Source: Chryseobacterium panacisoli
GTDB lineage: Bacteria; Bacteroidota; Bacteroidia; Flavobacteriales; Weeksellaceae
NCBI RefSeq assembly: GCF_008274625.1
Contig: NZ_VTRU01000006.1
Location: 124,001-188,000, forward strand
DNA length: 64,000 nt
Direction: 5' to 3'
The notes beneath the pieces are model-generated. The model searched no databases. It saw only the letters and a list, made by a program, of their open reading frames with translations, and was not told the DNA's origin. Made by a program: the position numbers and the translations under genes. Positions 49,456-58,468 of this stretch are shown one piece after another (position 1 is the first letter of the stretch; the number at the start of each line of letters is the position of its first letter).

Positions 49456-52239
49456 TTAGTGAGCACTTGTACTTGTTAATTCTTTAATAGAAGGTACAAA
49501 AGTGGTAAGGTCAATACCTTCAACAGCAGCTTTGTACTCATCAATATTAGGAATTCTTCCAATGATCGCAGAAAGAACTACAACCGGAGTTGAAGCAAGT
49601 AAAGATTCACCTTTTTTACGTTCAGAATCTTCAACTACTCTTCCTTGGAAAAGACGCGTAGAAGTTGCTAAAACGGTATCTCCTTTAGCTGCTTTTTCCT
49701 GATTACCCATACAAAGGTTACATCCGGGACGCTCAAGATACATTACGTTTTTGTATTCAACACGGGCTTCTCCTTTTGGAGCATTATCATCAAATTCAAA
49801 AGCTGAATATTTTTCTAATAATTCCCAGTCTCCTTCTGCCTTCAGCTCATCAATGATGTTGTAAGTAGGTGCTGCTACTACAAGAGGAGCGCTAAATTCT
49901 ACTTTTCCTTGCTGCTTTTCAATATTTCTAAGCATTTGGGAAACAATCTTAAGGTCACCTTTGTGAACCATACAAGATCCTACGAAACCAAGGTCTACTT
50001 TTTTCTCACCTCCGTAATAAGAAAGGTCTCTGATGGTATCGTGAGTATATCTCTTAGACACATCGTCGTTGTTTACGTCCGGATCAGCAATCATTGGTTC
50101 AACAATTACGTCAAGATCTACCACAACTTCAGCATAATATTTAGCATTTGCATCAGGAGTCAAAGCAGGTTTCTCTCCTGATCTGATCTCTGCAATTCTC
50201 TTGTTTGCTTTGTCAATTAATCCCTGAAGAACTTTATTATGGTTATCCATACCCTTATCAATCATGATCTGGATTCTGCCTTTTGCAATTTCCAGTGATT
50301 CAATCAAAGTATTGTCTTCAGAAATGTTGATAGAAGCTTTTGCCTTCATCTCAGCAGTCCAGTCAGTAAAGGTAAATGCCTGGTCAGCAGGAAGCGTTCC
50401 GATGTGAACCTCAATGATTCTTCCCTGGAATACGTTTTCTCCTCCAAACTGCTTCAGCATCTGAGCCTGCGTTGCATGAACCACATCACGGAAGTCCATG
50501 TGCTCTTTCATGTTTCCTTTGAATGTTACTTTCACAGATTCAGGGATTGGCATAGATGCTTCACCCGTAGCTAATGCAAGTGCCACAGTTCCTGAGTCAG
50601 CCCCGAAAGCTACTCCTTTAGACATTCTTGTGTGAGAGTCACCACCAATGATGATAGCCCACTCATCTACAGTGATATCGTTAAGAACCTTGTGGATTAC
50701 GTCAGTCATTGCGTGGTATTCACCTTTAGGGTCACGGGCTGTAATAAGACCGAACTCGTTCATGAATTTCATCAGTTTCGGAATATTGGCCTGAGCTTTT
50801 TTATCCCAAACAGAAGCGGTGTGGCATCCTGACTGGTATGCACCATCAACGATTGGGGAAATTACTGTTGCAGCCATAGATTCCAATTCCTGAGAAGTCA
50901 TAAGACCTGTTGTATCCTGAGATCCAACAATATTAACTTCTACACGAACGTCTGAACCGGCGTGTAATACTTTTCCAGGAGTAGTTCCAACAGCATTTCT
51001 GTTGAATATTTTTTCTACAGCCGTAAGTCCTTGTCCTTCGTGAGAAATTTCTTTTGATGGAGCAAAAACAGCAGGAGCCTCAATTCCTAAAAGCTGAGCG
51101 GCAAATGTCTGTAGTTTTTTACCAAATACGATAGCGTAAGATCCACCGGCTTTGATGAATTCCATCTTTTGCGGAGTGAAAGATTTGGTAAGGTCGATCA
51201 GTTCTTTATCGCCGTTATATAATTTCTTTTCTTTTGTATTAATCGTTAAAACAGTTCCTGTTGCTACTGAATAAGCTTCTTCAAGAACGATGTCACCATT
51301 TTCGTTACGAATCGGGTTTCCGTTTTCGTCAACTTTCTTTACCCAGTTTTTAAGGTCAACACCAATACCTCCGGTAACGTCTACGGTCGTAAGGAAGATC
51401 GGAGAAATTCCGTTTGTTCCTCCTACAATCGGAGCAATGTTTACGAAGGGTACATATGGGCTGGCCTGTTTACCTGTCCAGAGAGCAACGTTATTTACTC
51501 CGGACATTCTTGATGAACCTACACCCATTGTTCCTTTTTCAGCGATAAGCATAATGCTTGCATCAGGATGTTGTGCCTGTAAAGCTTTGATTTCTTCCTG
51601 AGCCTCAGGAGTGATCATACATTTACCATGAAGTTCACGGTCTGATCTTGAGTGGGCCTGGTTACCCGGAGAAAGTAAATCTGTAGAGATGTCTCCTTCA
51701 CCAGCAATGAATGTTACGACTTTAATTTCTTCAGCAACTTCCGGAAGTTTTGTGAAAAACTCAGCTTTTGCGTAGCTTTCAAGGATTTCTTTTGCAATTT
51801 CGTTACCACTGTTGAATGCTTCCTTCAGGCGGTTTGTATCTGCCTCATAAAGGAAAACCTGTGTTTTAAGAACAGCTGCAGCTTCTTTAGCAATAGCGGC
51901 ATCATTACCTAAGGCAAGATCCAGCAATACTTCAATAGAAGGCCCGCCTTTCATATGAGACAATAATTCAAAGGCAAATGCCGGGGAAATTTCTTCTACT
52001 ACGGATTCACCCAGAATAATTTCTTTTAAAAATTTAGCTTTCACTCCCGCCGCACTTGTCGTTCCGGGTAGCGTGTTGTAAATGAAAAATTTAAGAGAAT
52101 CCGATCGGTCAGCATTACCTGAATCTTTAATCTGTGTAATGATTTCGCTTAGTAATTCAGCACCATCAATTGGCTTTGGATGAAGCCCTTGGGTTTTTCT
52201 TTCTTCAATCTCTTTGATGTAATCCTTATAAATATTCAT
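49456..52239 (-). CDS. acnB: Aconitate hydratase 2 / 2-methylisocitrate dehydratase
   Basis: This is a 927-residue protein with an N-terminal HEAT-like domain (residues 1 to about 160), a swivel domain, then the catalytic core. The three cluster cysteines are in GSCMVHKGD near residue 760 and PGCNLCMGNQEKA near 838. It is longer than E. coli AcnB (865), as is common in Bacteroidota. It works in the TCA cycle and may dehydrate 2-methylcitrate in propionate metabolism. Having both AcnA- and AcnB-type enzymes suggests one is the stress or iron-limited form. Confidence 0.95.
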   Translation of the reverse strand: MNIYKDYIKEIEERKTQGLHPKPIDGAELLSEIITQIKDSGNADRSDSLKFFIYNTLPGTTSAAGVKAKFLKEIILGESVVEEISPAFAFELLSHMKGGPSIEVLLDLALGNDAAIAKEAAAVLKTQVFLYEADTNRLKEAFNSGNEIAKEILESYAKAEFFTKLPEVAEEIKVVTFIAGEGDISTDLLSPGNQAHSRSDRELHGKCMITPEAQEEIKALQAQHPDASIMLIAEKGTMGVGSSRMSGVNNVALWTGKQASPYVPFVNIAPIVGGTNGISPIFLTTVDVTGGIGVDLKNWVKKVDENGNPIRNENGDIVLEEAYSVATGTVLTINTKEKKLYNGDKELIDLTKSFTPQKMEFIKAGGSYAIVFGKKLQTFAAQLLGIEAPAVFAPSKEISHEGQGLTAVEKIFNRNAVGTTPGKVLHAGSDVRVEVNIVGSQDTTGLMTSQELESMAATVISPIVDGAYQSGCHTASVWDKKAQANIPKLMKFMNEFGLITARDPKGEYHAMTDVIHKVLNDITVDEWAIIIGGDSHTRMSKGVAFGADSGTVALALATGEASMPIPESVKVTFKGNMKEHMDFRDVVHATQAQMLKQFGGENVFQGRIIEVHIGTLPADQAFTFTDWTAEMKAKASINISEDNTLIESLEIAKGRIQIMIDKGMDNHNKVLQGLIDKANKRIAEIRSGEKPALTPDANAKYYAEVVVDLDVIVEPMIADPDVNNDDVSKRYTHDTIRDLSYYGGEKKVDLGFVGSCMVHKGDLKIVSQMLRNIEKQQGKVEFSAPLVVAAPTYNIIDELKAEGDWELLEKYSAFEFDDNAPKGEARVEYKNVMYLERPGCNLCMGNQEKAAKGDTVLATSTRLFQGRVVEDSERKKGESLLASTPVVVLSAIIGRIPNIDEYKAAVEGIDLTTFVPSIKELTSTSAH

Positions 52240-52490
52240 AATAGAAGGTCTTTCAACATTAAAGGTAGGCCTGCTTCTTCTTTACCGGTCTGTATAAATA
52301 CAGTTAATGACATTTTGAGTTCTCGCATTTTGATGCAACATTAACCGAATAAAGTCAGCATAATCTACACTTTCTTAAAAGTTTTTTAAAATTATCAAAC
52401 AATTCAAAATGTTCCCAAAATTACGAATTTTTAATATTTTATAGAAACGAAATTATTTAGATTCTTTATAAATATGAATTTTATAATATC

Positions 52491-52510
52491 TATTTTTGGT
52501 CATATTTTTG
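52491..52510 (+). promoter_or_regulatory. Candidate promoter boxes of the WG-repeat gene
   Basis: TATTTTTG occurs at 52491-52498 and again at 52503-52510, each a perfect TAnnTTTG. The second would start transcription at about 52517, near the first ATG, so ATG 52527 is the better start. Confidence 0.4.
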
Positions 52511-52526
52511 TAGACATATGGTGAAT

Positions 52527-53297
52527 ATGAAAAATATCCTAAATGTTTTATGCATTTTTACTTCGGTTTTCGTTTTTTCACAGACTAAATCTGTGAAGAA
52601 AATAACGGTGAAACAAGGTGCGAAAACAGCGGTTAAGAAAGGGCCTGCAGCCAAAAAAACTAATCCTGATTTAGTAGTAATTAATAAAGATCTTCCGGTT
52701 TTGATTCCTAAGAAGAAAGGCGATCAGTTTGGGTATGTTGACCAGAACGGGAAATTTATTATTCAGCCGGAATATCACATTGCCGTATTTTTTTACGAAG
52801 ACTGTAACCTTCTGAATTCCCCTAATGAAAAAGTCAGAAAATTTGGAACAAAAGAGTATGCTACAGTAGAAAAAGATATGATCTCTTACCGGATAGATCA
52901 GTCCGGGAAGAGAGTATACCAGTTCAAAGAATCTGATTTTGGGAAATGTATATTTGAAGAATATAAACAACAGTTGTTTCAGGCATATACCATGAATGGT
53001 TTTTACGGAATTATTGAAAAAGCAAAGTTTGTGAATGCTGCAGATTACAGGCAGTTTCAGATCTATCCTCAATATCAGTATCTCTACATTATGGAAGGAG
53101 ATGATGTAGCAAATCCCATGATTGTTGCCTCCAATAATGATAAATTTGGAGTGATTGACGTTAACAATAAGATCATTATTCCTTTTGAATATGCCAATAT
53201 TAAAAGAAACTTTAGCTGGAAACTGGGGAAGATGTTTGAAGTCACGAAAGATGGAAAAAGCTACTATTATGTTGATGCGGACAATAAAACCTATTAG
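52527..53297 (+). CDS. WG-repeat-containing secreted protein
   Basis: This 256-residue protein has signal peptide MKNILNVLCIFTSVFVFSQ, then a Lys- and Ala-rich linker. WG-type repeats follow: GDQFGYVDQNGKFIIQPEY near residue 71 and NDKFGVIDVNNKIIIPFEY near 207, the beta hairpins that make a small propeller-like domain. Function is unknown; such proteins are frequently periplasmic. I use ATG 52527 (nine bases after ATG 52518) because it gives a clean signal peptide. The TPP-controlled receptor gene begins downstream. Confidence 0.85.
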   Translation: MKNILNVLCIFTSVFVFSQTKSVKKITVKQGAKTAVKKGPAAKKTNPDLVVINKDLPVLIPKKKGDQFGYVDQNGKFIIQPEYHIAVFFYEDCNLLNSPNEKVRKFGTKEYATVEKDMISYRIDQSGKRVYQFKESDFGKCIFEEYKQQLFQAYTMNGFYGIIEKAKFVNAADYRQFQIYPQYQYLYIMEGDDVANPMIVASNNDKFGVIDVNNKIIIPFEYANIKRNFSWKLGKMFEVTKDGKSYYYVDADNKTY

Positions 53298-53407
53298 AAA
53301 ATTATAAATGATGAATGATGAATGATTCATTCAATAACTCCTATTTTTCATTCTACTTTTTTCTATCTCATAACTCAAAACCCGAACCTCAATTCATATA
53401 TTTTTTG

Positions 53408-53415
53408 TAATTTTG
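53408..53415 (+). promoter_or_regulatory. Candidate promoter box of the thiamine-receptor transcript
   Basis: TAATTTTG matches TAnnTTTG and gives a start near 53422, at the 5' edge of the TPP aptamer. No convincing -33 TTTG is visible. Confidence 0.45.
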
Positions 53416-53420
53416 CAGCT

Positions 53421-53497
53421 GAAATAAAGGGGTGCTTTAACAGGCTGAGATTATACCCAATGAACCTGGAACAGGTAATGCTGTTTAGGGATGCGTC
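53421..53497 (+). promoter_or_regulatory. TPP riboswitch upstream of a TonB receptor
   Basis: The core includes AGGGGTGC (from 53428), CTGAGA (53445-53450), ACCC and TGAACCTGGAACAGGTAATGC, then TTTAGGGAT. A later CCCCTTTTAT (53533-53542) can pair with ATAAAGGGG (53425-53433), a possible alternative helix. The downstream TonB-receptor gene starts about 70 bases later, so a thiamine-regulated importer is indicated. Confidence 0.92.
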
Positions 53498-53567
53498 TTC
53501 ATCAGGCGCTTATTGTATAATATCTTATCGATCCCCTTTTATTCATTAAATGTCAAAGATTTATAGA

Positions 53568-55685
53568 ATGAAAGGATTATTTTTTTTAGGACTTAGCGTA
53601 GGCTCTGTAGCCTTTATCCAGGCTCAGAATAAGGATTCTCTGAAAATCAGAGAAATTGAAGCCGTCAACTTTACCAAAAGGCTGCCGGTAGCAAAGGAAA
53701 TCATCAACGTACAGAAAGATTTAGACGGTAAAAATTTAGGACAGGATCTTCCTATTCTGTTAAAAAATCAAACCTCCATTATTTCTACCTCAGATGCAGG
53801 AAATGGGGTAGGATATACCGGTTTTAGAATTCGTGGAGTTTCAGGAAGCGGGATTAATGTAATGATGAATGGTGTTCCGTACAACGATTCTGAAAGCCAG
53901 GGGACTTTTTTTGTGAATGTTCCGGATTTAACAAGTTCTGCATCTCAGATTGTTATTCAAAGAGGAGTGGGAACTTCCAATAATGGTGTTTCTGCCTTCG
54001 GGGCAAGTATCAATGTGATTTCTAAAGATCCTGAAGAAAAGTTTTATTTTAAAACAGATGACAGCTACGGCTCCTTCAATACCTATAAATATTCAGCTGA
54101 GATAGGTTCCGGTAAGTTCTGGAAAAACCGTCTTTCTGTAATGGGAAGATATACACATATTCATTCTGACGGATATATCGACAGAGCTTCATCAAATTTA
54201 CATTCTTATAATTTTACAGCCTTATTTGAAGAAGGAAATACAAAGCTGCGTTTAATGGCTTTCGGTGGAAAAGAGAAAACCTACCAGGCATGGAACGGGA
54301 TTGATCGTAAAACATGGGAAACCGATCCTAAATTTAATGTTTCAGGGGCAATTTATGATGCCAATTGGGAAAATATCGTAAGTTTCTATGACAACGAAAC
54401 AGACAATTACAGACAGAACCACTATCAGTTGCTTTGGGAGCAAAAATTCAGTGATAGATGGAATATGGAAACTACTTTTCATTATACCAAAGGGAAAGGA
54501 TATTACGAAAACTACAAGCAGGGAGATCCTTTTTCCAGATACAATTTACCTGATTTGACTGAAGGAGGACAGACTATAAAATATTCAGACTTTATCAGAA
54601 AAAAATGGCTGAATAATGATTTTTATGGGGTTGTTTCAACGCTTTACGGAAAGTTTGAAAACTTAGATCTGAATGTTGGTGTTGTTGCCAATCAGTATTA
54701 CGGAAGACACTATGGAAATGTTACCGGAGTATTTTTTCCTCAGATTGATGAAAGCGAATATTACAGAAGCCGTTCGATAAAGAATGAAGTATCTGGTTTT
54801 GCAAAAGCTTTGTTCAGAGTGGATAATTTTGAATTTTTTGGTGATTTACAGCTTAGAAAAATCAATTATAATACTAAAATCCTGATGGCTGGTGATGGTG
54901 AAGGTGCAGATTTAAGTAAAAATTGGCTATTTTTTAATCCAAAAGCCGGCGTCAATTACAGAATTGAAGGTGGTAAAGTATTCCTGTCATACGCTCATGC
55001 CCACCGTGAACCGAACAGAGATGATCTGATGGCCAATAATGACGTTAAAGCAGAAAAACTTCACGACTTTGAAGCTGGTTTAGAGAAACAATTCGGGATT
55101 GTATCCTTTACTGCGAATGTGTATTATATGTACTATGTGAATCAATTGGTATTAAATGGTGTCCTTAATAATGTAGGAGCATTCATCAGAACCAATTCCG
55201 GGAAGAGCTACAGAAGAGGAGTGGAGCTTGGTGCTTTAGCAAAACTATCCAAACAATGGGAGGTTTCAGGAAATGTAACCTTAAGCCAGAGCAGAAACCA
55301 GGATTTTAATATTCAAAATGGAGATGTTCCCAAAAGCCTTGGAAATACACAGATTTCATTCTCTCCGAATGTCATTGCTAATCTAAGTCTGAAATTCAAT
55401 CCTACGAAGAATTTTCAGTTTGCTTTAATGAATCAGTACGTGGGGAAACAATATCTGGACAATACCGAAGATGCAAACCTGCAGCTTAAAGATTATTTCC
55501 TGACGGATTTCAACGCTCAGTATCAGTTTAAAATTGCCAATAATGAAATTGCATTAAAACTATTGGTGAATAACCTGTTCAACAAAAAATATGTCAACAA
55601 CGGATCTGTGTACGAAGGACAGCCGTATTATTTTTCACAGGCGGGAACCAATTTCATGTTTGGAGTGAGCTGGAAGATTCAATAA
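53568..55685 (+). CDS. TonB-dependent receptor, probable thiamine (TPP-regulated) importer
   Basis: This 705-residue outer-membrane protein has signal peptide MKGLFFLGLSVGSVAFIQAQ; I use ATG 53568, with an upstream ATG at 53550 giving six extra residues. The plug (FRIRGVSGSGINVMMNGVPYNDS near residue 87; LTSSASQIVIQRGVGTSNNG near 118) and a barrel that ends FMFGVSWKIQ are canonical. A TPP riboswitch controls the mRNA, so thiamine or a derivative is the likely cargo. It lies outside the thi operon, and an intrinsic terminator follows. Confidence 0.88.
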   Translation: MKGLFFLGLSVGSVAFIQAQNKDSLKIREIEAVNFTKRLPVAKEIINVQKDLDGKNLGQDLPILLKNQTSIISTSDAGNGVGYTGFRIRGVSGSGINVMMNGVPYNDSESQGTFFVNVPDLTSSASQIVIQRGVGTSNNGVSAFGASINVISKDPEEKFYFKTDDSYGSFNTYKYSAEIGSGKFWKNRLSVMGRYTHIHSDGYIDRASSNLHSYNFTALFEEGNTKLRLMAFGGKEKTYQAWNGIDRKTWETDPKFNVSGAIYDANWENIVSFYDNETDNYRQNHYQLLWEQKFSDRWNMETTFHYTKGKGYYENYKQGDPFSRYNLPDLTEGGQTIKYSDFIRKKWLNNDFYGVVSTLYGKFENLDLNVGVVANQYYGRHYGNVTGVFFPQIDESEYYRSRSIKNEVSGFAKALFRVDNFEFFGDLQLRKINYNTKILMAGDGEGADLSKNWLFFNPKAGVNYRIEGGKVFLSYAHAHREPNRDDLMANNDVKAEKLHDFEAGLEKQFGIVSFTANVYYMYYVNQLVLNGVLNNVGAFIRTNSGKSYRRGVELGALAKLSKQWEVSGNVTLSQSRNQDFNIQNGDVPKSLGNTQISFSPNVIANLSLKFNPTKNFQFALMNQYVGKQYLDNTEDANLQLKDYFLTDFNAQYQFKIANNEIALKLLVNNLFNKKYVNNGSVYEGQPYYFSQAGTNFMFGVSWKIQ

Positions 55686-55811
55686 TAAAAAGATGGAAAA
55701 AGTAAATAAGTGAATTTGAAAATTTGCCCTTTTACCTGTTTCATTATAATTGTGATGCTTAAAAAAAGAAGTTTAAATACCTGTATTCCAGTTTTGATAC
55801 AGAATAATCAA

Positions 55812-55837
55812 AAGACTGTTTCGGCAGTCTTTTTTTA
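55812..55837 (+). terminator. Intrinsic terminator after the thiamine receptor
   Basis: AAGACTG (55812-55818) and CAGTCTT (55825-55831) pair around TTTCGG, followed by a run of T. Confidence 0.8.
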
Positions 55838-55889
55838 TATAGGTTAAATATCTTTAAAAGTCATGAAAAAGTTATAAATTTGCTGCCAA

Positions 55890-56642
55890 ATGAATATTTC
55901 AGCATACATTTTAGAATACTTAAAACAATTTGGAACTGCCACGGTTCCAGGCTTTGGGGTGTTTTCACTGAAAAATTCTAAGGCCATTATCAATTCCGAA
56001 AATGGGAGCATCTTACCTCCAGCCAGTCAGATTGAATTTACAATAGACTACGAAGTACAGGCTGAAGATCTTACTGCTTTTATTGCAGGACAGAAACAAA
56101 TGTCCTTAGAGGCTTCAAGAAGTGATCTGAAGATCCAGACTGATTTTTGGAAGAAAAAACTTCAGGCCGAACAGGTTCTTGAGATTCAAAACCTTGGAAC
56201 AGTCTTTATTGAAGAAGGACATACCCATTTTAAAGGAAAAAGAATAGAATCAGGGCGTCCGGACTTTTATGGACTGGAAGAGATCAGATTTTCAGATATC
56301 AATAACGGAGAAAAGGTAAATCCTTCAGTCAACCACGAAAAGGATTTTAAATTCAGAAAAACTATTCTATGGATTTTCCTTTTGGTTATTCCGGTTTTGG
56401 GAATTTTATACCTGGCTTTCACCCAGCAGGAACTTCTTTTTGGTAAGAAGTCTTTCAATAAGGTTTCCGTACAGACTTCTACCCACAGAATTGTAAAAGA
56501 TACGATTAAGGTGATGGTACATACCCCGAAATCATCCGTTTCAGATTCTCTGAAAAAAGATTCATTAGCAAAACCTGCCGGAAAAGCAGTAAAACCAGCT
56601 CCGGCCGTTCCAAACAACACTAAGACTAGATGGCAAAAATAA
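55890..56642 (+). CDS. HU-CCDC81-like domain protein with a membrane anchor
   Basis: This 250-residue protein has two N-terminal HU-like domains (residues 1-60 with YLKQFGTATVPGFGVFSLK, and about 70-125 with VLEIQNLGTVFIEEG), then one transmembrane helix at about 151-172 (TILWIFLLVIPVLGILYLAF), and a Ser/Lys/Pro-rich C-terminus with repeated Lys-Pro-Ala. This is the CCDC81-like prokaryotic HU arrangement; those proteins have no proven DNA target and may act at the membrane. The end overlaps the thioesterase gene by 13 bases. Confidence 0.8.
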   Translation: MNISAYILEYLKQFGTATVPGFGVFSLKNSKAIINSENGSILPPASQIEFTIDYEVQAEDLTAFIAGQKQMSLEASRSDLKIQTDFWKKKLQAEQVLEIQNLGTVFIEEGHTHFKGKRIESGRPDFYGLEEIRFSDINNGEKVNPSVNHEKDFKFRKTILWIFLLVIPVLGILYLAFTQQELLFGKKSFNKVSVQTSTHRIVKDTIKVMVHTPKSSVSDSLKKDSLAKPAGKAVKPAPAVPNNTKTRWQK

Positions 56643-57172
56643 AAAAAGCGTCAGAATCTCTGACTATTATGACCAATATCGTTCTTCCGAACGAAACCAA
56701 TTCTTTAAGAAATCTTTTTGGAGGTGAGCTTTTAGCGAAAATGGACCGTTGCGCGTCTATTTCTGCAGCAAGACACTGCGAGAGAAGAGTAGTAACAGCT
56801 TCTGTAAACCACGTGTCTTTCAATCATCCGATTCCGGAAGGCGGAGTAGTGGTATTGGAATCCAAAGTTTCCAGAGCATTTTCTACTTCTATGGAAGTTT
56901 ATGTGGATGTATGGTTGGATGACCCGATCAATCAGAAGAAAATTCATACCAATGCAGGTATTTATACTTTCGTGGCTGTAGATGAATTCAACCGTCCGAT
57001 TCCTATCCCGGAAATGGTTCCGGAAACGGAAGAAGAAAAAGAAAGATTTGCAGCTGCATTCCGTAGAAAAGAACTTTCATTAATCCTTTCCGGAAGAATG
57101 AAACCGCTGGAATCTGTAGAGCTTAAAAAACTCTTCCAGGAACCGCAGGAGTCAAAAAAAGATAAAAAGTAG
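56630..57172 (+). CDS. Acyl-CoA thioesterase, hotdog fold
   Basis: This 180-residue protein has the hotdog signature with NSLRNLFGGELLAKMDRCASI near residue 24 and SVNHVSFNHPIPEGGVV near 62, the fold of the YciA/BFIT thioesterases. It should cleave acyl-CoA to free acid and CoA in the cytoplasm. A charged tail (ESKKDKK) follows the domain. It overlaps the HU-like gene by 13 bases, so translation is coupled though the roles are not obviously linked. Confidence 0.9.
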   Translation: MAKIKKASESLTIMTNIVLPNETNSLRNLFGGELLAKMDRCASISAARHCERRVVTASVNHVSFNHPIPEGGVVVLESKVSRAFSTSMEVYVDVWLDDPINQKKIHTNAGIYTFVAVDEFNRPIPIPEMVPETEEEKERFAAAFRRKELSLILSGRMKPLESVELKKLFQEPQESKKDKK

Positions 57173-57194
57173 ACTTTACATACTTTATCAATAA

Positions 57195-57248
57195 AAATGC
57201 TTTTAAACTTTGCTGAGTGCTAACGCCTTTGCGAGCTTAAAAGCATTT
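57195..57248. repeat. Inverted repeat after the thioesterase gene
   Basis: AAATGCTTTTAA (57195-57206) is the exact complement of TTAAAAGCATTT (57237-57248), with CTTTGC and CTTTGCG words inside, followed by GTTTTTTC. It could both be a dispersed repeat and act as a terminator. Confidence 0.55.
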
Positions 57249-57337
57249 GTTTTTTCAGTAATTTGCGAACTTTGCGATATAATAAAATTGTAATCATTTA
57301 GGAATCTGTTCCTATTTCTAAAATCATTAAATAAAAA

Positions 57338-58267
57338 ATGAAAATACTTCTTTTAGATAAAAATCATCCTCTTATCACTGAGCAGCTTTTGGCTCAGAAT
57401 TTTATATTGGAAGAGGATTTTACATCGTCTTATGATGAGGTTTGTGATAAAATTGAAAATTATGACGGGATTATTATCAGAAGCCGTATTCCTTTAGATC
57501 AGAATTTTCTGGAAAAAGGCAAGAACCTGAAATTTATTGCAAGAGTAGGAGCCGGAATGGAAAACATAGATATTCCTGTGGCTGAAAGACTGGGAATCCA
57601 ACTGATCAATTCTCCGGAAGGAAACAGAGATTCTGTAGCAGAACATGTGGTAGGAATGCTGCTTGTGATCATGAACAGGCTTTTTATTGCTTCTCAGGAA
57701 GTGAAGAACGGGATCTGGAAACGTGAAGAAAACAGAGGTGATGAACTGTTGGGAAAAACAGTAGGTTTGATAGGATATGGAAATATGGGAAAAGCTACGG
57801 CCAAAAGGCTTTCTGGGTTTGGATGTAAAGTGATCTTCCATGATATACTTCCTGACCTTTCGGATGAATATGCAACACAGGTTTCACTGGAAGAACTTAA
57901 GCAGTCTGCAGAGGTTGTAAGCTTACATATTCCTTTGACTTCAGAAACGCATTATCTTATCGATGAAACGTTCATTGCAGGAATGAAAAACAACTTTTAT
58001 TTTGTCAATACAGCAAGAGGAAAGAATGTGAAAACTAAAAGTTTAGTAGAAGCGTTGAAATCTGGAAAAGTAAAAGGGACTTGTCTGGACGTATTAGAAT
58101 ACGAAAAATCTTCTTTCGAGCATATTGAAACTGAAAATGAAGATTTGAAATATCTTCTTGAATCTGAAAAAGCAATTGTAACACCACACATTGCCGGGTG
58201 GACACACCAGAGCAAAGAAAAGCTGGCTCAGTTTATTGTTGATAAAATTGTTGCTTCACATTGTTAG
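57338..58267 (+). CDS. D-2-hydroxyacid dehydrogenase family oxidoreductase
   Basis: This 309-residue protein has a catalytic domain, GKTVGLIGYGNMGKATAKRLS near residue 146 (NAD(P)-binding Rossmann), a Glu near 236-270 region, and TPHIAGWTHQS near 285 with the catalytic His. Arg-x-x-Ala and the Gly pattern fit SerA-like 2-hydroxyacid dehydrogenases (phosphoglycerate, lactate or glyoxylate type). The substrate cannot be told; the short length argues against full SerA with an ACT domain. It is a single-gene unit with a terminator after it. Confidence 0.88.
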   Translation: MKILLLDKNHPLITEQLLAQNFILEEDFTSSYDEVCDKIENYDGIIIRSRIPLDQNFLEKGKNLKFIARVGAGMENIDIPVAERLGIQLINSPEGNRDSVAEHVVGMLLVIMNRLFIASQEVKNGIWKREENRGDELLGKTVGLIGYGNMGKATAKRLSGFGCKVIFHDILPDLSDEYATQVSLEELKQSAEVVSLHIPLTSETHYLIDETFIAGMKNNFYFVNTARGKNVKTKSLVEALKSGKVKGTCLDVLEYEKSSFEHIETENEDLKYLLESEKAIVTPHIAGWTHQSKEKLAQFIVDKIVASHC

Positions 58268-58298
58268 GCTATTTAATGAAGTTATAAAATAAAACAGG

Positions 58299-58330
58299 GC
58301 GGATTTACAATAAAGTGAATTCGCTTTTTT
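58299..58330 (+). terminator. Intrinsic terminator after the dehydrogenase gene
   Basis: GCGGATTTAC (58299-58308) pairs with GTGAATTCGC (58315-58324), with wobble pairs, around a six-base loop, and six T follow. Confidence 0.7.
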
Positions 58331-58427
58331 ATTGACTTTCACTTTTTCGCGATTTTGTCCTTCCAAATTTTATATCTCCCTTCATTTATGTTAAATAATT
58401 CATAATATCCCTCTCTTATTTATTATT

Positions 58428-58435
58428 TATTTTTG
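58428..58435 (+). promoter_or_regulatory. Candidate promoter box of the serine hydrolase gene
   Basis: TATTTTTG fits TAnnTTTG and lies about 33 bases before ATG 58469. A TTG at 58433 falls within the box, so a start there is unlikely. Confidence 0.5.
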
Positions 58436-58468
58436 AGTTTTATTAAATTGCCGCTCATTTTGAATCTC

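Noticed and set aside
52671..53330. 219-codon frame antisense to the WG-repeat gene
   Set aside because: It covers a protein with visible WG repeats and signal peptide; Phe/Ile/Asn-rich and without domain features.
58433..58468. Upstream start of the serine hydrolase gene
   Set aside because: It begins with TTG inside a predicted promoter box; ATG 58469 gives a lipoprotein signal.
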